Part shown: piece by piece, positions 57,304 to 64,000 of the stretch | Position numbering within the stretch: position 1 is the stretch's first letter | Layout: the number at the start of each line of letters is the position of its first letter | Source: Vreelandella neptunia | GTDB lineage: Bacteria > Pseudomonadota > Gammaproteobacteria > Pseudomonadales > Halomonadaceae | Assembly (NCBI RefSeq): GCF_022489065.1 | Contig: NZ_JAKVTW010000009.1 | Location: forward strand, 99,230 to 163,229 | DNA length: 64,000 nucleotides | Reading direction: 5' to 3' | Program-made: the position numbers and the translations under genes | Notes under the pieces: model-generated | Told to the model about the DNA's origin: nothing | The model's input: the letters and a program-made list of their open reading frames with translations, nothing else | The model's database searches: none

Positions 57304-57834
57304 TTATGTTTCGTAGTGAGAGGAGGCGCTGCACTGACCTAGGAAGCGCTCGAAATCGAGCAGAATGGTATCGAGACTGGCGTGAAGGCGATGATCATCG
57401 TCCACCATCCTCAGTGATAATCGCTGCAGGCGGGCACGTTCGATCACCGGTTCAGGAGCGACAACATCGTCACGCCAGCCGTGAATGATGTGCGTGTGCT
57501 GTGCCTGGATGGCGAGTGACGTTTCAGGGTAGTCGTCTAAGCCTAGCGCGGGGGCTAACAGAAAACAGCCGAGCACAGGTTGCTGCGCGCTGGCAGCAAC
57601 ACTTAGCCATCCGCCTAAACTTGAGCCTGCCAACACGCAGAAAGCCGGGTCGTCTCCGCGCTCAGCCAGTACCTGTAACAGATGCTGGAGTCGCTGTTGG
57701 GGCTCTGCCATTCCCCGGTAATCCATCACCACGGGCTCGCAGTCGTCCAACTTCTCGGCCACGCCTTTCAAAGCTTGGGTTTTCAATGCCCCCGGCCCGC
57801 TCTCCAGGCCATGGGATAGGTACACGGTCATCAT
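57304..57834 (-). CDS. YqiA-like alpha/beta-hydrolase (UPF0227 family)
   Basis: The 176-residue cytoplasmic hydrolase begins MMTVYLSHGLESGPGALKTQAL and has the nucleophile elbow GSSLGGWLS (Ser near residue 72), VVMDYRGM and HIIHGWRDDVV with the catalytic acid, and a late His (DDDHRLHAS). Relatives in E. coli (YqiA) are acyl-CoA/palmitoyl ester hydrolases; the substrate here is unknown. It starts five bases after the entericidin stop. Confidence 0.82.
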   Translation of the reverse strand: MMTVYLSHGLESGPGALKTQALKGVAEKLDDCEPVVMDYRGMAEPQQRLQHLLQVLAERGDDPAFCVLAGSSLGGWLSVAASAQQPVLGCFLLAPALGLDDYPETSLAIQAQHTHIIHGWRDDVVAPEPVIERARLQRLSLRMVDDDHRLHASLDTILLDFERFLGQCSASSHYET

Positions 57835-57839
57835 GATGT

Positions 57840-57971
57840 TTAGCTCGCTGCACGTTGGATAGCTTCGCCACCCTGTTGAAGATCCTCACCAGCACCGCGA
57901 ATAGTATTGCAACCGCTGACCAGTAGCAGGGTGATGAGCATTATTAAACCAAGGGCGATGGCGCGTGTCAT
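57840..57971 (-). CDS. Entericidin A/B family lipoprotein
   Basis: The 43-residue precursor reads MTRAIALGLIMLITLLLVSG followed by the lipobox cysteine and CNTIRGAGEDLQQGGEAIQRAAS. The mature part has the GAGEDLQQGGEAI pattern of entericidins. AAGGAG precedes the ATG. It is the first gene in the leftward group entericidin-yqiA-DUF6435-chaN. Entericidins are small outer-envelope lipoproteins linked to stationary-phase lysis in E. coli; the role here is not shown. Confidence 0.88.
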   Translation of the reverse strand: MTRAIALGLIMLITLLLVSGCNTIRGAGEDLQQGGEAIQRAAS

Positions 57972-58323
57972 GGCGGACTCCTTAAAGGCATGAGTATCGC
58001 TGAGCTCAGAAGATCGAACCCCTTGCCGAGGGGGCGGCTAAGCACCAAACAGTAAAATAATCCCTGCCGAGGCGTTCCGCTATGGCTGAGTGCGAGAAAA
58101 ATCGCCTTTATATCGTGTGCTTATGTCGCATGTGTCAGTTCTGCACATCAATGCCAATACATATCGGTGCTCTTAAGTAATTTTTATTTATTTCAAGCGT
58201 TTGATTTTAAATGTAAATTTTTAACATTGGCATAGTTTGGCTCAGACCCTGCAGCTACAGTGTAGTTGCTTAGATGTTCAGTTGTTTAGGTTTAGCCGTT
58301 TAAATAATTGTTAGCAGTAACTA

Positions 58324-58490
58324 AGTGAGTGGGCGGACAGGCACAAGGAAGGCAGGATGCCGATAAGTGAACAGGATGTTAAGGGACACTCCGCCCACTC
58401 ACTGGTTGCAGCGCAAGGAGGCGCTGTTCATCAAGCTAGGGAATGGAATGATGCGAAATGACCATCTCGTGAAAATGAGGTGGTTTTTTT
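58324..58490 (+). ncRNA. CsrB/RsmZ-like CsrA-sequestering small RNA
   Basis: A 14-bp perfect helix (58324-58337 with 58390-58403) encloses two near-identical mini-hairpins GGCAGGATGCC (58351-58361) and AACAGGATGTT (58370-58380), each showing AGGA in the loop. A third, 6-bp hairpin, CAGCGC-AAGGAG-GCGCTG, lies at 58409-58426. Eight GGA triplets fall within 125 bases, and a terminator (ACCATCTC / GAGGTGGT plus seven T, 58461-58490) ends the transcript. This is the architecture of RNAs that titrate CsrA/RsmA. No clean GacA box (TGTAAG-N6-CTTACA) or promoter was found in the 350 bases upstream, only a loose dyad at 58212-58226. The 5' end is approximate. No protein-coding frame fits. Confidence 0.85.
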
Positions 58491-58663
58491 GCGTGCATAA
58501 AATAAACTAAGTGTTTGATAAATAGTATCTTTCTATTGGGTCGTGGTTTTTGCATAGCTTTTGTACACATAAAAGCAGTGTTTTGGTCTATCCTTTGATG
58601 AAATCAAACTGCAGCGGTTAGAAAACGTCAACGTAACGACCGCACACTATCAGGGACAAGATT

Positions 58664-58795
58664 ATGGCCATGGCATTGATGTTATGCATGTTTGTTTTAT
58701 TCCTAGGGTTTTCGGGGGTAGGGGTGTATATGATGTTTAAGACATCCTTTATGGCCAGTATGGATGAACGTGATGATATGCCGCCAGACATCTAA
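58664..58795 (+). CDS. 43-residue membrane micropeptide
   Basis: The peptide reads MAMALMLCMFVLFLGFSGVG, then VYMMFKTSFMASMDERDDMPPDI. It has one hydrophobic helix at residues 2-24 and an acidic C-terminus. It contains nine Met. AGGGA lies eight bases before the ATG, and a strong terminator follows at 58835. I know no family name. It lies between the small RNA and the convergent gltS gene. Confidence 0.6.
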   Translation: MAMALMLCMFVLFLGFSGVGVYMMFKTSFMASMDERDDMPPDI

Positions 58796-58834
58796 CCAAT
58801 GGTTTTGTCTAGATAGCTTTGGCTAGTCGAACTC

Positions 58835-58863
58835 AAACACGCCCGCTTTTAGCGGGCGTGTTT
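58835..58863. terminator. Bidirectional terminator between the micropeptide and gltS
   Basis: AAACACGCCCGC / GCGGGCGTGTTT forms a 12-bp stem with a 5-base loop and A/T ends on both sides, so it can stop transcription from either direction. Confidence 0.88.
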
Positions 58864-58888
58864 GCGTCTGGATAACGCCATTATACAG

Positions 58889-60340
58889 CTAGTTTTTCCA
58901 CCGGCCTTTGCCCCGATCGGGAACCATACGCCCGAAATAGAGCAAGCCAAATGTAAGCCAGCCGATGGTTAGTAACGCGGTAAAAATAAGCACTGCAAGG
59001 GCGCCAAATTCGGCAATTAGCGGCAGGGCGGCGGCGGTGAAAAGCCCACCGCCAACAATGGGTTCAAACATCAGTTGTTTATAGCCAAAGCTTTCTAACG
59101 CCCCAGATTCATTTTTAGGGTCCGCCATGCGCATCAGCAGTAGGCCGGTGACGGTGACCCCCATTGATTGGCCAAAGTCACCCACCCCACGTTCAAACCA
59201 GTTCTCAGGAATGACACGGGGAGCGATAACGATTAATACGAATAAACCCCAGGCAATCCCCGCTAAAGAAAGGAGCAGGAAGGGAAGAAAGTATTCGCCT
59301 AAGGTGGTGAGCGATAGGGTGGCGAGTGCCGCCACAATGGTAAAATCCAGCGCCGTTCCGGCGATGCGTGACATGGTGCGGCTAGACACATGGCGCTCTA
59401 AGCCAAACCGCATAACCACTAATTGGACGATGACCCCGCCAATCATGGCGATAGGAAATAGCGGCACATGGGCAAGAATTTCTAAACCGCCATCGCGAGC
59501 CCAGGTGACTTGCTCAAACCACTGTAAAGCTGAAAGAATCAGCCAGCCGATGACAATCGCGATGCCCACTAAACCAATATGCAAACTAAGTGGGTCGGTC
59601 GTTCCCGCCTCTTGAGCCAGATCCTTCTTGAACTCACTGAATTCTTCAGTGGAAGGGCGCTCATCTTCGCGCATTAACTCGTCTGGATCCTCAGCATTAT
59701 CGGTCTCATCGTTGAGTTTTACGATTCCACGGCGCGCAGCAATATTGATTAGCACCGTGCCGATGAGTACCCCTCCCACAATACCCACCGTGGCCAAGCC
59801 CAGGGCAAGGTCGGCCCCTTCCTCAAAGCCTAACTCCTCAAACGTCTCTGCCATGCCTGCCGCCGTACCATGACCACCCTCAAAGCCGATTTCTATTAAC
59901 GCCCCGACCATTGGGTTCATATTGAAAACGGGTACTAATACCAGCAGCGCCAAGCTCAACCCGACAACATACTGGCCCCACGCCATGGTTTGCCCGACAA
60001 CGACCTGAGGCCCTGCACGCAGCCAGATAGTGCGCAGGCCAGGGATCACTTTGCCAATAAACAGGGCTGCAAAGACAACATTAATCAACAGACTCGGCAG
60101 GGCAGCCCAGCTCTCCTGCACGTAGGCAGGAAACAGCCCGGGGCTCTGTTCAAAAATAGTGGGCATGGCGCGGCCGATGACATCGGGGCCCATCAGTAGG
60201 AGGAGAAGGCCGCCAATGACCGAGCTAGGAAGGAAGAGGCGCCTTAACCAGGGCAGCTTTAGCCGTAGCGCGTTGCTGGCTAAAAGGACTACCGCAATGG
60301 TCACTAGCGCTATAAATAACTCACCAACTGTCATGGTCAT
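58889..60340 (-). CDS. gltS: Sodium/glutamate symporter, GltS type (long form)
   Basis: This 483-residue secondary transporter has about 11-12 membrane helices. The two inverted halves carry GFEGGHGTAAGM and VGDFGQSMGVTVTGLLLMR, the paired re-entrant loop motifs of the GltS family. Between them is a hydrophilic, very acidic cytoplasmic insertion (about residues 208-250, EDPDELMREDERPSTEE). The protein is therefore about 80 residues longer than E. coli GltS. AAGGAG lies eight bases before the ATG. The substrate is inferred as Na+/glutamate from the family. Confidence 0.88.
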   Translation of the reverse strand: MTMTVGELFIALVTIAVVLLASNALRLKLPWLRRLFLPSSVIGGLLLLLMGPDVIGRAMPTIFEQSPGLFPAYVQESWAALPSLLINVVFAALFIGKVIPGLRTIWLRAGPQVVVGQTMAWGQYVVGLSLALLVLVPVFNMNPMVGALIEIGFEGGHGTAAGMAETFEELGFEEGADLALGLATVGIVGGVLIGTVLINIAARRGIVKLNDETDNAEDPDELMREDERPSTEEFSEFKKDLAQEAGTTDPLSLHIGLVGIAIVIGWLILSALQWFEQVTWARDGGLEILAHVPLFPIAMIGGVIVQLVVMRFGLERHVSSRTMSRIAGTALDFTIVAALATLSLTTLGEYFLPFLLLSLAGIAWGLFVLIVIAPRVIPENWFERGVGDFGQSMGVTVTGLLLMRMADPKNESGALESFGYKQLMFEPIVGGGLFTAAALPLIAEFGALAVLIFTALLTIGWLTFGLLYFGRMVPDRGKGRWKN

Positions 60341-60454
60341 TACATCACTCCTTGATGTCTGCTTAGCCTAACGCGTGCTTAGCAGGGAAGTTAAAAATGA
60401 CGAGGTTGGTTTAAAAGTAGCGTTTAATGAGTAAATTCGCGAAAACGAGGGTTT

Positions 60455-60994
60455 TTACCCCATCCAGTAAAGGCTAACCAAGGCAAAGGCGTAGCCCAAG
60501 GCAGCGCCCGCCAGCACATCACTGACATAATGCAGCCCTAAACCCACGCGGGAAATCGCTATCAGCAGGGTTAATGGCAACACCACCGGTAGCAGCCAGG
60601 GCGTGTGGGCGGCGACTAAGACACTAAACATTACCGCATGCATGGTGTGGCCGCTGGGGAAGCTATAGCGATCACGTGCCGGTTCACAGCACACTATTCC
60701 TTCGCCATAGGTAATAAAGGGCCGTTCGCGGCATAAGCGAGTTTTCACCAGCCGATAAACGGCAACGGCAAACAGGGCAATCACGCTGTACTGCATTACG
60801 CGCCATGCGCCATTTGGCTGCAGCCAAGGCTGGGCCATGATCAGTAGTACCCAGACAGGCCAGTCGCCTAATCGGCTAGCAGCCTGCAACGTTAGGCGCC
60901 AGGGGCGATTGAGTGAGAGCCGCGACACGCGCTGGCAAAACTGCCACTCCAGCAGGTCAAGACGGTCGAATACGACAAGCGGACGCGGGCGCAT
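60455..60994 (-). CDS. PAP2-family membrane phosphatase
   Basis: The 179-residue integral protein has the three phosphatase motifs: KTRLCRERP, SFPSGHTMHAVMF and SRVGLGLHYVSDVLAG, with conserved His residues. It starts at 60994 (MRPRPLVVFDRL) behind AGGAGG and overlaps the glycosyltransferase stop by 38 bases; longer starts lie within that gene. Such enzymes dephosphorylate lipid phosphates such as phosphatidate or undecaprenyl pyrophosphate. Coupling to a GT4 enzyme points to a membrane lipid or glycolipid step. Confidence 0.85.
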   Translation of the reverse strand: MRPRPLVVFDRLDLLEWQFCQRVSRLSLNRPWRLTLQAASRLGDWPVWVLLIMAQPWLQPNGAWRVMQYSVIALFAVAVYRLVKTRLCRERPFITYGEGIVCCEPARDRYSFPSGHTMHAVMFSVLVAAHTPWLLPVVLPLTLLIAISRVGLGLHYVSDVLAGAALGYAFALVSLYWMG

Positions 60995-62120
60995 GATGAG
61001 CCTCCTGGGCTTGGTGTAAATAACGCAAAAACTGCTCAGCAATACCCGTCCAGCTCTGCTCCAGCGCACGTAAACGTGCTACTCGACCTAAGCGAGCGTA
61101 ATCTGCCGGGTGTTGGCATAGTTCTACGGCTGCCTGTTGGAAAGCAGCGCCATTGCCAGCGGGTACGGTGATACCGTTGTGGCCGCTGTTAATGAGCTCG
61201 GCACTGGCAGCATGATCATAAGCCACCACGGCTAAGCCGCTGGCCATGGCTTCTGCCACCACATTCCCCCAGGTTTCTGAAAGAGAAGGGAAGATAAACA
61301 CATCAGCGCTGGCATAGTGGCGAGCGAGTGACTCTTGACCCACGAAGCCGGTGAAATGCGCATCGGGCAGCGCTTTCTCAAGCTGTGCCCGTGCGGGGCC
61401 GTCGCCGACGATCACCTGGGCGATATCGGGGCGCACTTCGCGCATGGCTTGAAGGGTTTCATGGAGCAATGAAAGATTTTTTTCAGCAGCTAACCGGCCA
61501 ACGTAAAGGGCGACCGGTTGATGCTCACCAACGCCCCAGCGTTTGCGTAATGCAGGGTCGCGGTGGGCGGGTGAATAGCGCTCCCCATCTAGGCCGCGTG
61601 ACAGTACATGGACATCCCGAATCCCCTGGCGCTGAAGTGCTTTAGCCTGCTGATGAGTAGGTACTAACGTTAGGTCGCAGCCATTATGGAAGTAGCGCAA
61701 ATAGCGCCGTGTGGTCGAAGCCAGCCACGTGACACCGTAATCTTCACAGTAGTGATCAAAGTTAGTATGCCATCCAGCTACCAGAGGAATATTGAGCTGC
61801 CGAGCCGCTTGTCTTGCCGCCCAGCCCAGTGGGCCTTGCGTTGCCAAGTAAATAACATCAGGGCGGTGCTTACGCCAGAAACGTCGCAGTGTTGCGGGCC
61901 TAACCAGCCCTACTTGCACATCAGAGTAGCCGGGTAAAGCGAGGCGCTGCACCTGTAGTTCGCGGTTAATGCCAGTCGCATTCCCCGCGGCCCGTGGCTG
62001 CGGGCGAATCACGTCAACCGGCACTCCTTGCCGGTTAAGTTCATAGCTTAACCGGCTCAGCGTATGAGCAACGCCGTTGATGTCCGGTGACCATGTTTCA
62101 CTAACAATGCAGAGCCGCAT
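60957..62120 (-). CDS. Glycosyltransferase family 4 enzyme
   Basis: The 387-residue protein has the GT-B fold. The N-terminal domain starts CIVSETWSPDINGVAHTLSRL, with the donor loop WHTNFDHYCEDYG. The C-terminal domain shows ALYVGRLAAEKNL, VGDGPARAQLEKALPDAHFTGFV and the EX7E signature in SLSETWGNVVAEAMASG. This resembles MgtA/DgtA-type enzymes that glycosylate diacylglycerol or similar lipids, often with UDP- or GDP-sugars. It is translationally coupled to the PAP2 gene. Exact sugar and acceptor are unknown. Confidence 0.88.
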   Translation of the reverse strand: MRLCIVSETWSPDINGVAHTLSRLSYELNRQGVPVDVIRPQPRAAGNATGINRELQVQRLALPGYSDVQVGLVRPATLRRFWRKHRPDVIYLATQGPLGWAARQAARQLNIPLVAGWHTNFDHYCEDYGVTWLASTTRRYLRYFHNGCDLTLVPTHQQAKALQRQGIRDVHVLSRGLDGERYSPAHRDPALRKRWGVGEHQPVALYVGRLAAEKNLSLLHETLQAMREVRPDIAQVIVGDGPARAQLEKALPDAHFTGFVGQESLARHYASADVFIFPSLSETWGNVVAEAMASGLAVVAYDHAASAELINSGHNGITVPAGNGAAFQQAAVELCQHPADYARLGRVARLRALEQSWTGIAEQFLRYLHQAQEAHHAPASACRIRPS

Positions 62121-62222
62121 GAGCGATTCATCCCTTTATCACGTTTTCACATAGTGTGTGCGGGAAGAATGACACTGCCGAGTCAAGCAGGTGAATAAGT
62201 GATGACATGCCAATAAAAATTA

Positions 62223-62379
62223 GGGAACCTCTGATTAACTATCGCGCTTGCCGATACGGTGTTAAAAATTGCCTCGTGCGCGAGTCCGATCAAAATGCTC
62301 ATTTACGGCTCGTAAACTCCGCTTTTTCGTTGATTATTGCCTTGTCTAGTCTGCGCTCATTACGTTAATCAGAGGCTCC
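62223..62379. mobile_element. 157-bp MITE-like element
   Basis: The imperfect 16-bp terminal inverted repeats GGAACCTCTGATTAAC and GTTAATCAGAGGCTCC (one mismatch) bound the element. It is flanked by a direct TTA on each side (62220-62222 and 62380-62382). No transposase frame is present, so it would be moved in trans; a 3-bp TNA duplication suggests an IS5-type enzyme. It lies in the 490-base gap between the GT4 gene and the porin. The rest of that gap (62383-62611) is AT-rich and holds only the unassigned porin promoter region. Confidence 0.7.
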
Positions 62380-62611
62380 TTAGGTTGCAACAATACGAGA
62401 AAAATAATGGCCGCCCATTTAAATAGCAGTTAAATATTAAAATAAGATGGCAGTTTTATTTAATAGAGGAATAAAAAATAAGTTCCCAAAAAATTAAAAC
62501 TTTAAACTTAATGAAATATAACTCCTTTAAGATTCTCAGCGTTGAGGCGTTATTCGTCCTTCATTGTGCCTTCGCAAAGCGCAAGCATTAACTACTTCAA
62601 TGGGAACAATC

Positions 62612-63616
62612 ATGTTTAAAAAAACGACACTGGCCCTGGCCGTTAGCGGTTTATTGGCAGCCTCTGCAGCACAAGCAGCAACCGTTTATGATCAAGATGG
62701 TACCGACCTGGAAATCTACGGCCGTATTGCCATGGGGTTTGAAGGCGGCGGTGTTGATGACGGTGTTGATAACGGTGAAGAGTTCCGTAATTTCGGCTCT
62801 CGTCTGCGAATTACTGCTGGCCATCAAATCTCCACTGATCTACGTGCATTTGCGCGTGTCGAGTGGCGCTTTACCGGTGATGAGCGCAACCAGGACTCTG
62901 GTTTCGACGAAGTGCGCAACAGTTACCTAGGCTTGGAAAGCCAGCAGTTTGGTACCTTCATGGCCGGTAACTACGACAGCTTCTACGATAGCTACGTAAT
63001 GACGCCATTCGACGTGTACGTTGAGCGTGGCTATGAGTTTGCGGGTGGTGGTGTACAGGCTCGCGGCGATTCGATTGGCTACAAAACACCAGAACTCAGT
63101 GGTTTTCAGGCAGTTATTTCTGCTAAGCACTTCTCTGAGCGTGGTTTGACTGAAGCCGAGCAGACTGCCGAAGGATCCGTTATCGCCACTCAGGGTGGTG
63201 TTGTCTACGAAACAGGTCCTGCTCGCTTAGCGCTTGGCTATGTGGAAGATACGGTACGCGGTGGCGGTAACGGTGAAGTGCGCTACGGTGCTACGGGCGA
63301 GTTTGCTGTTACGGACGCTTTCGCTGCTCGTGTAGGGTATGAAACTCGTGGTGATGACGATGTTAACGGTGGCGGTTTCGATAAAATCGGCGTTGGCGCT
63401 ACTTACGCTATCGATTCCTGGAAGTTCTTCGCTGATTACTACAACATCGAAGTAGATGGTGCTAGCGATGAGCGTAACGCTTGGGCGCTAGGCTCTATGT
63501 ACAAGCTGACGAGTAATTTCGATATGTTCCTCGAACTTAACGATCGTAACCTGGATGCCGTTAATGACTTCGAAGAAGATATGTACTACGCATTAGGCGC
63601 TCGCTATCACTTCTAA
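62612..63616 (+). CDS. Outer-membrane porin
   Basis: The 334-residue precursor has a signal peptide (MFKKTTLALAVSGLLAASAAQA). It then has the general porin start ATVYDQDGTDLEIYGRIAMGFEGGG, repeated amphipathic strands with many Asp and Glu, and the C-terminal strand YYALGARYHF ending in Phe for BAM recognition. The start at 62612 has GGGA about eight bases upstream; longer frames add a non-signal tail. A trimeric 16-strand diffusion porin is expected. A 13-nt tandem repeat and a terminator follow the gene. Confidence 0.92.
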   Translation: MFKKTTLALAVSGLLAASAAQAATVYDQDGTDLEIYGRIAMGFEGGGVDDGVDNGEEFRNFGSRLRITAGHQISTDLRAFARVEWRFTGDERNQDSGFDEVRNSYLGLESQQFGTFMAGNYDSFYDSYVMTPFDVYVERGYEFAGGGVQARGDSIGYKTPELSGFQAVISAKHFSERGLTEAEQTAEGSVIATQGGVVYETGPARLALGYVEDTVRGGGNGEVRYGATGEFAVTDAFAARVGYETRGDDDVNGGGFDKIGVGATYAIDSWKFFADYYNIEVDGASDERNAWALGSMYKLTSNFDMFLELNDRNLDAVNDFEEDMYYALGARYHF

Positions 63617-63649
63617 TTAATAGAGTGATGTTGGCGATAGTGTTGCTTT

Positions 63650-63714
63650 AGTTCTTGGAATAAGTTCTTGGAGTAAGTTCTTGGCATAAGTTCTTTGTAT
63701 TAGCTCTTTAGCTT
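63650..63714 (+). repeat. Five 13-nt degenerate tandem repeats in the porin 3' UTR
   Basis: Units AGTTCTTGGAATA, AGTTCTTGGAGTA, AGTTCTTGGCATA and AGTTCTTTGTATT follow each other without gaps (63650-63701), then a weaker AGCTCTTTAGCTT. They lie between the porin stop and its terminator. Confidence 0.85.
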
Positions 63715-63741
63715 TAAGTTAGCTCGCATGTTTCGATCTTT

Positions 63742-63771
63742 ACCGGTGTGGATACGTCCACACCGGTTTTT
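63742..63771 (+). terminator. Intrinsic terminator of the porin gene
   Basis: ACCGGTGTGGA / TCCACACCGGT forms a perfect 11-bp stem with a TACG loop followed by TTTT. Confidence 0.93.
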
Positions 63772-63808
63772 CATTTGTCTTTAATATGGTTTTAATGGTT
63801 TGGTTATA

Positions 63809-64000
63809 TTAAATGACGCGTTTTCTGATTTGCGAAGAGAGCTGCTCAAAGCCAATCACGACGACCAAAATCACTAAAATAATGGTCAAAGCACGGTCGA
63901 AATTAAATAACCGCATAGCGGCAGCCAGTTCAACGCCGATACCGCCTGCGCCTACCAAGCCAAGTGTCACCGCCGAGCGCAGTGCTTTTTCAACGCTATA
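63809..64000 (-). CDS. ABC transporter permease, phosphonate (PhnE) type, C-terminal part
   Basis: The last 63 codons of a leftward gene are present. ALRSAVTLGLVGAGGIGVELAAAM is the permease EAA-loop region of the PhnE family, followed by a final helix LTIILVILVVVIGFEQLSS and the basic tail RKRVI-stop. The gene is cut by the window edge. Phosphonate or phosphite uptake is inferred from the family. Confidence 0.82.
   Translation of the reverse strand, partial: YSVEKALRSAVTLGLVGAGGIGVELAAAMRLFNFDRALTIILVILVVVIGFEQLSSQIRKRVI

Noticed and set aside
58200..58230. GacA binding site for the small RNA
   Set aside because: TGTAAATTTTTAACA is a dyad but does not fit TGTAAG-N6-CTTACA in either spacing or sequence.
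1..64000. CRISPR arrays, intact rRNA or tRNA genes, prophage or replication origin
   Set aside because: No regularly spaced identical repeats with spacers, no rRNA or full tRNA sequence, no phage structural or integrase genes and no DnaA-box cluster were seen.

Overview
The window looks like a chromosomal segment of a moderately GC-rich gammaproteobacterium, most likely a member of the Halomonadaceae (Halomonas type). This is inferred from the gene order, the protein sequences and the mix of accessory genes; no database search was run. The first 29.5 kb is the main transcription/translation cluster. It runs rplK (3' end)-rplA-rplJ-rplL-rpoB-rpoC, then rpsL-rpsG-fusA-tuf, the S10 operon (rpsJ to rpsQ), the spc operon (rplN to rpmJ, including secY) and the alpha operon (rpsM-rpsK-rpsD-rpoA-rplQ). 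All are on the + strand. A strong terminator lies between rplL and rpoB, after tuf and after rplQ. A fully consensus sigma70 promoter precedes rpsJ.

From 29.7 to 43.5 kb lies ordinary accessory metabolism. It holds a SPOR-tailed D,D-carboxypeptidase, an EamA exporter, and a leftward run thiM-thiE-lysR-doxX-ygiD headed by a complete TPP riboswitch whose hairpin hides the thiM ribosome binding site. It also holds glyoxalase I, a ChrR-type cupin protein and a divergent class C beta-lactamase/AmpR-like pair. A zinc uptake operon follows, headed by a good Zur box and by a 49-residue His/Cys-tagged membrane micropeptide gene that overlaps znuC by four bases. From 43.5 to 50.9 kb the composition shifts: a lone AT-rich gene for a 984-residue, membrane-anchored KAP-family P-loop NTPase sits next to an isolated tRNA-Leu-like 3' end, which suggests a laterally acquired, possibly defensive, islet. 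An esterase, an acyltransferase and a degenerate glycosyltransferase-like gene follow.

From 50.9 to 56.2 kb is the nitrogen regulation locus glnA / DUF4124 gene / ntrB-ntrC. Both glnA and ntrBC have GG-N10-GC sigma54 promoters with NtrC-type dyads upstream, so the regulator and its main target probably form an autoregulated circuit. A leftward group follows (entericidin, yqiA-like esterase, DUF6435 gene and a chaN-like gene broken by one in-frame stop). Next comes an unannotated small RNA at about 58.3-58.5 kb with a 14-bp closing helix, eight GGA motifs (three in hairpin loops) and a terminator, the hallmark of a CsrA/RsmA-sequestering RNA. The right end carries a 43-residue membrane micropeptide gene, a GltS-type glutamate carrier, a PAP2 phosphatase/GT4 glycosyltransferase pair, a 157-bp MITE-like element, an outer-membrane porin and the 3' end of a phosphonate-type ABC permease gene.

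A recurring oddity is short degenerate tandem repeats (13-17 nt units) immediately downstream of highly expressed genes: rplL, rpsG (where each 15-nt unit carries an in-frame stop codon) and the porin.
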